The notes beneath the pieces were generated by a model, which was not told where the DNA came from, ran no database searches, and worked only from the letters and a program-made list of their open reading frames with translations. From NCBI GenBank assembly GCA_022410635.1, contig JAJVDF010000045.1, forward strand, positions 3,388,261 to 3,452,260: DNA of 64,000 nt. The letters are read 5' to 3'. Shown here one piece after another: positions 27,101-39,100 of this stretch. Made by a program: the position numbers and the translations under genes. The DNA is from Tretioscincus oriximinensis. Its lineage: Eukaryota > Chordata > Lepidosauria > Squamata > Gymnophthalmidae. Every line of letters starts with the position of its first letter. The stretch's first letter is position 1.

Positions 27101-30100
27101 CTTCTGAAAGTCCAGACAGACAATATCAACTAAGGCTGCATGCACACCACAATTTAAAAACCAGTATAAAGTTATATTCTGGAATATAGCAATCNCGTGA
27201 CTGTGCACACGAAACGTCTATATTCCGTGGCCAATGCCTCACATCGCTCCTCGAGCTCATCACAGTGCAGACTGAGGCTTTCTTTTTTTTACTCACAGCA
27301 GTAAAACTGACGCTTTCTTGGTTGTTTTATCCTTGTGCTTCAAATTTGTGCACACGCATGCATGTCACCACAGATGCGAGANGACAGGGGCTCTCCGGAA
27401 TGACTGCTCAAAAATGCTTAACCCGTGTGCTGGAGTCTTCCTCATCTCGCTCCAAGGTAGAAATATGCTGTGTTCATGCAGCCTAAGTGTGCTTTAGCTG
27501 TTATGTTTACTGACCCTCACAAGGAATTCTAACAACTTGGTGAAGCATGAGTTACCTTTACCATTTCTTTCAGCAATGCTTTTCATCTTTGGGCATAGTA
27601 ATTTTATCCTTAATTATGGTTTCCATCACTTTATCTGGAACTGATATTAAGCTGACTNTGTCTATAATTTCCTGCAACACATAGATATCTCCTCCCCAAC
27701 CCNTGGGAGGATGGTGTTACATTAACTATTCTGCAATTTTCAGGCACAGAACTCCATCTTAAGGAAAAAGTTAAGAACTCTGGGATTAATGCTATTGTAA
27801 CCTGGTTATGTAAGAATCTCCATTTCAATTACATCTATTTAGTTTAATTCCTGAATATGCTCCCTCTCANTTGCAGGTACATGCCTTCTATCCTCCTTGG
27901 TGAAAACAGGGGCAAATAATTCACATAACCCGCCTGTGATCTCCATCTTCTCTTCTGTCCATTACCAGTTTCCAGTTGATATTCTTGCTGAATTCCAATT
28001 TCTGATCTATTTAAATAAGTTATTGGAGTTTTTAATCTTTGCAATGTGCTTCTCAAAATTCTTAGAACTCTTGACTACCAACCTATATTTGTTCTGCCAT
28101 AGATAGTGCTGCTTCTTGTTCGCATCAGGATAACCTTTCCATTTTTAAAATTAATTTGTTGCTTCTAATGACATCCTTTACTACATTTATAAGTCTTATT
28201 GGATTTGGAAGATCCTTTCTTTTAACTTTCATAACTCTATTTGTAAATTTCCATGCATTTTGGAGCAATTGGATGCTTTTCACATTCCTTTAATTTTCTT
28301 TTTTCTATTTTCTTCATTCGAGGGGAATTTAGAGTCTGAGTGAGAACTTCTTATCCATTTTGTTACTTCTTGTCCTGTGACTGGATTTGAGTTACCCAGA
28401 GATACTGTTTGGTTCATGGTTCATTCTATTCTATTCAAACTTTCCTGTCTTTCATGTACTGAGATCACTGTGTCCCAATTGGTTTTTATCAGTCCACCAG
28501 GTTTTAGCTATGCCATTAATATCAATTTCATTGTCCTTCACTATTTTTGCTTGGAGTCTTCTGGCATTTGCATGCAAGCATTTATGTGTGATCCATTGGT
28601 GCAAATTATTACTAAATGAAGATTACAGGTGAAACGTTCTAATCTCTTTAGTTACCGATGAAGCAGAAATAGAGGTTTTTCTGAAAATTCTGTTCTTTTC
28701 CAGAGTCTAGCAAATGTTAGTGATCTGACCTCTAGTTCCTTTGCCTCTTTGAAAACCATCTTGCACTTGTAGTAGCTCTTAATTTACAGTGAATTCTGGT
28801 TTGCAGAAATTTAGCACAACTTTATAAATGTGTGAAATGAGTTAAATTGTTCAGTAGTTTAAACATTGCTTGCGTTGGAACATAAATCTCGTGACCATTG
28901 TCAGTTTTTTTTCCAAATTTGCTGGCATATAGAATGCAGCACATTAACAGCAATGTCTTTTAGGATTTTGAAACATTCATCTGTAATTCATTACCTCCTT
29001 AATGCTTTGAATTCATTCTCTATGAAGTCAGGATCTAGATCAGTGGCCACACTATCATGGTTATCAGTAATATCAAAATCTTGAATGCGTATTTTTGGCA
29101 CCTGTTTCTTAATCTCGTCTACCTCTGTTAGGTCACTACTGTTTTGTCTTATGCTTATTTTTACATGAAAAATCTCCAGAAACTGGAATTGACCCCTTGC
29201 TTTTCCCATTCTGATTGCTTTTATTTCTTTGCATTGCTCACTTTAAAAGATCCTCTTACTCTCCTTATTTTCTGTAAAGCTGCATTCAGTCAGTCAGGGG
29301 TCCAACTAGGCACTACACTGCCTGGCATAAACACTGATTCTAGAGTCCCCTTGCAAAATTAAAATGGTGGAATAACTATTTTGGTGTCTCTCTTCAGCTC
29401 ATTTGTATTCCCCATTTGCACTTCTGTAGACAAGTATATTTTCCCTTTCCTCTTTTGTCCTTCACTTTCCTCCTCATCTGTTTCCAAGACCTCACCAGTC
29501 ATTTTACTTTCTAGCTCTTTTTCTTTGGGATGTTTTTGCTGCTTCCTCCTGTACAATGTTGCAAACCATTGACCATAGTTCTTCGGGTATACTAGATCTA
29601 ATCTTTATTTAAATCATATCTATGTGGTCTAATGGTTTCTTCTATTTCCTCCTTCAATTTAAGTTTAAATTTGTAATAATAAGCACAGTTAGCTCCAGAT
29701 CTTGTTATTGACAACTATATGGAGCTTCTCTATTTTTGGCTGCTAAGTATGATCAAATTTTGGTACTGACTGTCTTGGTGACATCCATGTTTAGAGTTGC
29801 CATTGATTGCTGGAAAGAAGTATTTGCTATGTTATGAGCTATTTCAACAAAATTCTAGTCTCTGCCTGCTTCATTTTGCNCTCCAAGGCCAGATAAACAT
29901 TCAAGTTACCCAATTATCTTATGATGAAGGTAATTTTTGTTTGTATACGAGTCTTGTAAGCCTTATAGGTCTTCAAAAAAATATACCAATGTCTGTTTCA
30001 GTATCAGTGGTTACAGCATTGATTTGGATTACTGAAATGTGAAATTTGTCATAAATTTGAATAGGTATAATTTTGCTATTTTTAAGATTGTATTCCAGTG

Positions 30101-33100
30101 CTATCTTCCTCACTGTTTTAGAAGAAGAAGAAGAAGAAGAGGAAGAACTTGGTTCTTATACCCCGCTTTTCTCACCTTTCAAAGGGACTCAAAGCGGCTC
30201 ACAAGGATATATTTTGCCCGAAGGCTCACATTCTATCTTCCCCACCAGGCTCTGGTGGTTCCCATGTATCTACTTGCATTCAGTTGCAATTTCTTGCAAT
30301 TCATGCTTTCGAATAGCTGGGTTGGCTAGAACTACAGGCTAGTGGAAGGTGCTCATCCCTCCCCACTTCCANCACAGGGCTTCGAAACCCNATCTCCCAG
30401 GCGAGAGACGGAATTCCTAAGCAACTGAGCTATCCGTNCCTGCTTTTAGTCACTATGATGATGATTACTTTATTTTTTCTATGATATTCTTTCCCAGTAG
30501 GGTATATAATGATTGTCTGAGTTAAATTCTCCTGNTATCCATTTTAGTTCACTTATTCCCAAGATGTCAATATCTAGTCTTGCTATCTCCNGTTTGACCA
30601 AGGCTGCATCCACACGTCATAATGATGTCTGCTTAACTGCTCTCTCTCAGCACTGCAAAGCAGGCCTGGTGGAAGGAAGGCTGCACTCGGCCACTCAGGG
30701 GCTGATGCTTCCTTCTTCCTGCTACATGAACAAATCCAAAAACCTTTTTTTCTTGGCGTTCTGAATTATGTTTTGAATGAATGAATGTTAAATGTGCTTC
30801 TAAAAGAATACAGGATATTATAATTATTAACTAAACTCTATTCTCTTAAGAAAATTTCAAAAAGTTTCATATTGCAAACTTTTCATACTGAAGAGCAATC
30901 TTGGAATGGAATAAAATGATGTTCTTCAGATTCAATTCATAAAAGATAGAAATAAGCCCCAATTAATTAATCCATGAAATTATTAGATATTAAGCATGGG
31001 TAATTTATCTCATTTTGTATATTTTAATGCATACTAGCACAAATAAAAGTATACTGGCTCTCTGAAATTGTACATTGTAGGAACTATACTAGATTATATT
31101 TCTGATTTATGGCATGGAAGAGCTGTTGTGAATTAAAAATGTAACATGAGAAACCGTTTTAAATAAGTTTTGGAAGCATAGATACTTGCTTTATAACGGT
31201 TGAGTTTTATTTGCATACAGTTTTTGTGATACATTTGTGTGTGTCACCTAAAAGCNTAACATTTGGAACAGAGTAAGAGGACATTTATGAATTAAACAGT
31301 TATCCTGAGGCATGTGCAGGCAAAAATCNTTTCATAGGCACTTGTAAATTCAGTTGGGATTGCTATCTTCTATAAATAAATGGTATCGGCCATCTAAGCT
31401 GCTATGTTAGTAATATGAAAACATTCCTTCCAACTGAGACAAGCATGAAGGAACATTGCATTGGATCACATAAACTTATAANTCTTCACTAAAGTGCAAT
31501 ATGAGGACATGCAACAAGACCCAAGTTGCTAAGGTAGTCCATAGTTCTCTGTCCTTCATCTTCATAATAATATACTGGTAATGGTTGCTTGGTGCTCGTT
31601 GTGGACAAGGCACCTAAAAAGTGGCACCAAAAGAGAAACAGCTGATAGTAGTTGAGAAACTTCAAACCTGAGATTTTGTGCAAATTCATTTGAAAACTGG
31701 CTGTACAAAACAGTTGACTATATCACCCANTCTCTACTTGGTCTTTATTTGAGCATTTTATAGATGTAGAGAAAGATGGAAACTCCTAATGATTTTTATA
31801 GTGTNCATGAATTTAGCTTTCCTGCTTCATCTTGGGTTTGATTATTTCTTTAATAGAAATTAGCCTGACATTTGATACAACCAAATGAATAATAAAATAA
31901 TTCAAATTATTTCAGTACAAAGACAAATTGCATTGTCCCATTTGGGAACCAAGCCTAGGTTTCACATCCATCTCATTAGTTTTGCTTTCAAATCACAGAT
32001 ATGAAGGAATTTTTTTTATTGGTAATGTAAATGTCTTAACAGAAGTTACAAATTTGGGGGAAGCTCAGGTATACCTAAAAGCTCAGGCATACCTCTTTTA
32101 ATTTTTAGATATCAAATTTAAGTTTCTACCTCACTCACCGTGTGAATGGCGTTACGATGTTTGTACAAGTCCCTGTTTCAAAACATGCAGAGATCCTTTT
32201 GCAGAACGCTGTCAGATGGTACCAAAGTAAGAATCTACATTTTATATTTTAATAAACTCCTATATAATGCACATGAGAATCACTCAACCAAATGATCAAT
32301 GGAGATGTAGAACCACAAGTGCTCATAAAAGGAGGTAGTTTTATTGGTTTGACACAGTTGAAGTCAGACTTCTAAAACAGATCTAAGAAGAAACATGTTG
32401 AGCCAAGGACAATTTCTTCCAATTAAGAAGTTTTGGATATACAGCTCCATTTTTGTAGCATATTGATGATTCACTGANATGAAAAAAACAAGAATAATAT
32501 TTTATTATGAGTTTAGAAGCCTTCTGTTACTTTAAATAGAAATATCTATCACTGGATTAGTATAAAGTTTTGATTCAAAGGAATTATCATGTAATTTGTG
32601 GATTAGTTCAGCCAGGTGACTCTAGGTTAAGCTTAGAATGAACTAATGAAAGAAATGGAGACATTAATTTGAGATTGCCAAATCTTTGATTTATGTAGAA
32701 ATTAAAGTAATAATCCATTCACTTCAATTGGATTAAACCAAGTTAATGCAAGCAGAAACTTCAATGGCATCTAAAAGGATGGCTGCTATACCTGTCCTTA
32801 GGGAGGAGCAATCATACTTAAGGTTCGGAGTAATTTTGAAGCAATCTAAATGCTGAAGATCATATTTTTCATTTTCTTTTGAATGAAAAAAGATGTGGGT
32901 AGAGGCAGTATTGTTGCAAATTTGCTGATGACAAGGGATTTGGGGAAAGAAAAATTGCCTTGATGATAAGAATGTGGCATGAATTTGTGATCCTTGGTCT
33001 CAATCTGAGCTAACCGAAATGTCTCAGTCACTAAGGAAACGGTCTCTCATCTTCTAAACCCTATATGGGCAACTTTTATGCAGGAAATGGGCCTCATACA

Positions 33101-36100
33101 GAAGTGCACCCAAAATCCTTTCCTCTTCTCCTCTATTGGGGCCTATGTGTTTCCTAACATATGCCCCAAAGCTGCATTCATAAAGTAGTAGAATTATTCA
33201 GCAGAAATCCTTTCACTTATATTCTTGTTTATGAATGCTAGTGATAGTGTTTTCTCTTTTAGAGTCGAAGGATGTGTTCCTATGTGTCCAATGCGTATGG
33301 TTCTGGATGAAGTCACTCANAGATGTGTCTACTTGGAAGACTGTATGTAACTTTTGTTGCACTAACTTAAGTTTCTGTACAAATGGTTTCACAAAATGAT
33401 ATNTGGAAGTCCAGCAAAGGAGCTAGCAGCACTTTGAGACTAACTTGAGAAAAGTGGTTGTCTACAAAAGCTTATGCCACCCACTTTTCTCAAGTTAGTC
33501 TCAAAGTGCTGCTAGCTCCTTTGCTGGACTTTCTACTAGACTAACATGGCTATTTCTCTGAAATTGATATTTGAAAGTAATTGCATAACCAATCACATTT
33601 GTACTTATCCAAGAACTCAGGGTTTGGCTATTTTAAATAATACATTTCTTGATTTCTGACAAGAAGAATTGATTATTATTTATTTTATGGCTTTTCATAC
33701 ATTATTAGTACATTAATACCGTTACANTGAACCTGTAGCTATTAAGATTATATCTTTTTTGTTAGGCATTGAACATCCTCCTGAAGAACCTGGGCCATCA
33801 CCCTCTTTTGGAAGACCTATAACCTTGGGGTATCTTCAGACTTCCACAGCAGAACTGAGTAAAACAATGACTCCAAAGTCAACAGAAACCACACATGCAT
33901 TTAAATGGGAATTCAGTTCAACTTCCAATAAAACGCTTCCTACTTTTTTATTGCCAAATGCTACAACTGTAGCCACATCTACAATATTAAATATTTCAGC
34001 TCCTACCAGTTTAATTACAAGTTCAATTCCAGTATTTTCTCATGCACTTTCAACTGCTACACTTCCTTCTGCGACTAGCATTCCTCCAGCAACAACCTCT
34101 GCAATTACAGACTTTTTGCATGATGAGCAGACAATTAGTAAAACACTTTTTTCAATTTCTTCAGTGTCACTAATCACTAAACCAAAAACTGAGCCAACTT
34201 CTGTTTCAACAACTGCTGTGCCAGCATTAGTGACTACAGATGACAAGTCATTACTCATAACCAAAGCAGAATCAGAGGCAAGAGGAACAGATATTCCAAA
34301 GTTCTCCACAGAGGAAACAAAAAGAAAACTTGAGATTGAAACAGAAGGTAAAATTTCTTCTACAGTACCATCAACACCACAAAGGACAAGCCAGTTTTTA
34401 ACAAAAGTCATATTACCATCCCTTTATTTGCTCACAGTAAATCAAACAACAAGTTCAGCCAGAACAAAGTTGGGTGAATTACCTGTGTCTGTTACCAACA
34501 TTACTTCACCTTNGTTGCCTCCTTTGTTATTTACTACAACAAAACTAATTGTCAAGCCAGAACATTTAGAAACAACAAGTACAGTTGCTTTAACTAAAAC
34601 AGGAATTAAAACTACTTATATTTCAGCACGTCCCGTTTTTACACCAGCTATCATAACAACTTCTACATCTTTAAGTGGTCTTTCAACTGCTAAAAAAGAG
34701 ATTGTGAAAACTAGATCAAGTACAGTACCTCTGCCAACTTCATATTTTTCACTCTATTCAGCTACAAGTTCAAGATTTGGTATGCTANCTACCAGATTCC
34801 CTAGAGTATCTGGCTTAACGTCTCAGGTTTTAACAGATACAAAACAGGTTTNACAAACAGGTTTTACAAGTAAATATTCACCATCTGTTCAGTCAAACTT
34901 GACAGAAACAACTTTTTCTGTTCCTTCTGAACCAGAATCATCAACATTTATTTCAGCTTCTCATCAAACCCCAACAGAATATGAAGAACCTTTAATCTTG
35001 GAAACTGCAAAGATCATTGTTGAATCAGATGCTGTTGGTTTGTCAAAACTAAAAACAACAAAAACCATTGTTACAAAAGATGTTCCTTCGGTGGTAACTG
35101 AAAGAGAAGGAGAAGTTAAAACAGTTGGTTATCCATTTACTCGTATGACTGATGTTGAAAAAGAGATGGATCATTTTGTGTCAGAGTCTAAGAGAACCAC
35201 AAAAACTTCTACTTTGGTTCCTGTGCTTACTGTTTCAGCAACAATATCAAAAAGAGTCACTAGCCAAGTTCCTTCCTCAAGATTGCTTCTTACAACAAAG
35301 AAATTTATACCTAGATCAACTCCAGAACCAACAGCCAAGAAACTTTTAGGTGATACTGATCTAACTTTATATACATATGCTGAACCGAGCAGCCAGGTAA
35401 CAGCTAGCAAAGAGATTGCATCAACCAAAGAAAGGCTGAGCAGCTCACCTACTTTGTCTCTTCCTTTAACAACTGTTTCTGCAACTCTTTATCCAGCAGA
35501 GACTACTGTGTCCCCATATACTTTAGCACAAAAAGTACATGACCTAGTCACTGCAGAGAAACTCGCTGAGACATTGAAACCATTTATCACTGCCAGAGTT
35601 ACTTATGCTCCATATACTTCTCCACTGGGAGGGTTTCCTTCTCATTTGGAACAACATACCGCTCCATCTGTTATGCTCCAGACAACAAAGCATGATTTTC
35701 TACCAGCTTCAAAAACTTCTTTCACAACCAAGGAGACTACTACCGCTGACTATTTTCTACCAGAAATAATAGAGACAACTATCCATCCTAAAGGTCTTTT
35801 CAGCACAGCTAAATCACCAGTTCAAGTGATTCCATNCCAAAGTACTTTATTACCAAGGATTACTCCCACTTCAGCAATCACTTCAGCATTTTCTGTTCAG
35901 ATTCCTCTAACAGGTACAAGAAAAGCAACTCACACCCCAAGAACTGATTTAGGTCTTCAGACAACCCAGTTAACGTTCACTAGAGAAACAACTGGTTCAG
36001 TTGTTAGCAAAAAACCTCTGGTTTCTACTTCTAAAGTTGCTGAAGATCTAGTGTCATTTTATACAATAAAAGAGGAGGAAGTGGAATCCTTTCCAGTTGG

Positions 36101-39100
36101 GAAGCCAAAAACTGAATTGCCTGTCACAAAACAAACATTAAGCTCACCTCAAACTCCTACAACATCTGGAGATGTGTTACATCTATCAAAACCAGTATTG
36201 CCTTCATCAGGAGTGCCAAAAACGTCTCTGCCAAGTCAAACTGTGTTGCCAGCCATTCCCACTTCAGTGANCAAAACTACTACAGTGAAGATTTCAGCTT
36301 TGTCAACTTCTGCAGAGAAGTTGTCCAAGCAAGTGCCATTTTCCACAGCTTCTTATAGTCATAGGCTGCCTATATTCCAGTTAACAGCAACCCCCCATGC
36401 TACAACCATAACAAAAGCAACCCCTTTGAGAATAAGTAGCCCAACAACAAAAAGTATTACCAAATCATTATCAGAAAAAACAGAGATAAAAGAATTCTTC
36501 ACATCACCCTTTCATGCAGTTGCTCCAAAAACAAGCATGACTTCTGAAATTTTAAGGACTGATGGACAAATACTTGCTACGAGGTTTCCTGGGTCCACCT
36601 CCCCGGCTTCATTTGATTCTAGTACTCATATTAAAGTCGTTGAAACATCTCTTGCCACAGAAGCATCCAGAATTTCTGTGTTAACNCAACCAGAAATTCC
36701 AAGTGCTACAGTAATCATGCCTGGTCCTACCTATTTGTCAGACTTAACTACTGTTGAAAATGTCTCAAGTCCAGCAACATTCAGGCCATCCAGGGAAGCA
36801 ACAACACAGCCAGCATGTGTAGTAAGTATTATTATTCCTATTATTTCTTTTTCAAAGCTACCATAACTTTTATAAATTTCTTTTGGTCTTTCTAACACCA
36901 TTCTTTCATTTGATTTAGTAAATAGCAAGGTTAGTATCTGTTGTGATGTGTTATTTTGCTATGTGCAATGGACTTACAGTATATCAGAGGCCTTGCAAAG
37001 TAATTAAAAACAAAGGTTTCAAGCATATTTGTTTTATGGCAATGGTATTATCATTGAGGTCATTCAAAGATTTTATTTTTAAAAAACTCATTGTAGCCAG
37101 TGAAAACATGTCATAAGGATGCTAGTGTGTTCATTTTTATTGGCTCAAACCTGGGGACAAGCCTTGTCCTGGGATATATCATGAAATGGAGGTGGTCTTG
37201 GGGAGGACCTGCTGTAGTCTACACTAGTATTCAGGTGACTGCCCCTACAATGAAATATATTTTGGAATAAAGCCAAATGCAGAAACAGCTTCTGCCAGAG
37301 CGTACCCACGATGCCAGGTTTAATCCCTGGTACATCTTAGAAGAACTGAGAGACACGTCAATCTGAACATCTGAAATTTAGGATAGCTTTAGATACTTTT
37401 ATTTTCTTTAAATATTTCTTTGAGCATCATTTTTCTTAACAATGGTAACCTGTGTTTTCTAAATATGTCTTAGCCAATTATAGATGACGAGTGCATCAAA
37501 CACATTTGTTTGGATGGACAACTAATCCAAGTTAACAAGTCACAAAACTGTCCATACAGTACAACACAACCCAGCTGTGGATTTCTGGGATTTGCTGTTC
37601 AGGTTAACGGAGATAAATGCTGTCCAAAATGGGAATGCACATGTAAGTGTTAATTCATATGCTGTTTATTTTCAAATTGCATTAGTTTGATTTTACGAGC
37701 AACAGTCTCCAGTTTTTCTTAATTAAAGATTACGATCTACCATAATAAGGCTAATTCCAGATGTTATTTTTTGTTTGTTTGATATTTCATGATATTGTGC
37801 AGTAATCCTGAATTATTGTGTGTTCCTCAGAAAGCAGGGAGAAAATATAAAGCAAGAGTGTCTAATCTGTCCTGAGGCTTTTACCTACGATAGCATTACA
37901 CATACTGTACCTCAGTACTGTTATGATGCAAAATATCCCTAAGTATACCATTTCTAGTTNAATCTATCCCATGCATATGTGGTGACCATTTCTATGATGG
38001 TGAATTGAAAAGCACACATCTAGACAGTATAAATCTTGTCTTTTACACAAAATCTGGATTTGGAGCGGATTTCATCTCAATATCTCACACTTTGTTGAAA
38101 TTCTCATGACATGTCATGCAATCCTAATGTGGCCCTGATATAATTCCAGATTTTACAATAGATGTGTTGTGCTCTCATAGGAATAAGCGTCAAGACAGTT
38201 AGGACACTCTTGCTTCACAATTTTGCACTGCTTTCTGAGAAAACACATCCATGAATAGGTTTGCTCATCTTTAATTTTCCTTGCTGCTTCTTGCTTCTCT
38301 GTTACATTTCCTGGTAACTTTATGACATCACATCTCCATCAAGTGCACTCATTGCTGCATTTACTTTAGTACAATTCCCAGCATTCTCAGCAAGCTGAGG
38401 GCAAATGTGCTTTTTACAGCTTGTCTGAATTCACATTACTGAATGTCCCCACTATGCAAACTTTTACATTTTAAAGAAATCCGCTGCTGAATCAAGGGAC
38501 CACAAGCCTTTTTTAGTGAGTGGATCACTGAACTTCTGTGAGGTAATGGGACAAATTCTACATGATGTTGCTTCCAACTCACTAAATATCCTTAATGAGG
38601 ACGCAGCCTTAATCAGTGTCAAACTGCAAAGACCCACTCTATGAATTTAAATCAGTGACATTTCTTGCCACAATTCCCTCTCTCAGTCTCTACAAGTGGC
38701 AGTTATTTGAATAACGTAGTTTAAGGCTTCATTATGGATTTTATTAGCACATTAAAAGGTTGAGATTGCATTTTCTATATCTTGTTAGAACAAAAAAGTA
38801 TAGTCAAAACTTACGTAAAAATAAGGAATAAGCTTACCTGCCAAAACCTTTTCCAATTATATTAGACATCCTTTGCTGGGTCTACTAGTCTCGGGCCACC
38901 ATATTTGCACATTGGTTTAGCAGAGGTNTATTTGTCTCATGCCATCATATGCAAAATATAATTCATAACCTGCCAATTTTTATAATTATTCTAGGCCATC
39001 TATTTCCTAATCCTACAATCTCCATGGGCCACTAATGATGTCATGAGTTTGATCTTATGATGCATGATGCAGAACCCGTGGAGCATCCACTTTATTAGAG

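Noticed and set aside
33759..33765. TTG upstream of the mucin exon as a translation start
   Set aside because: It lies in the intron before a good acceptor. The exon joins in frame to exon 7 through a split Cys codon, so no start is needed.
34040..34411. Minus-strand ORF opposite the mucin exon
   Set aside because: A by-product of Thr/Ser-rich codons on the other strand; no independent support.
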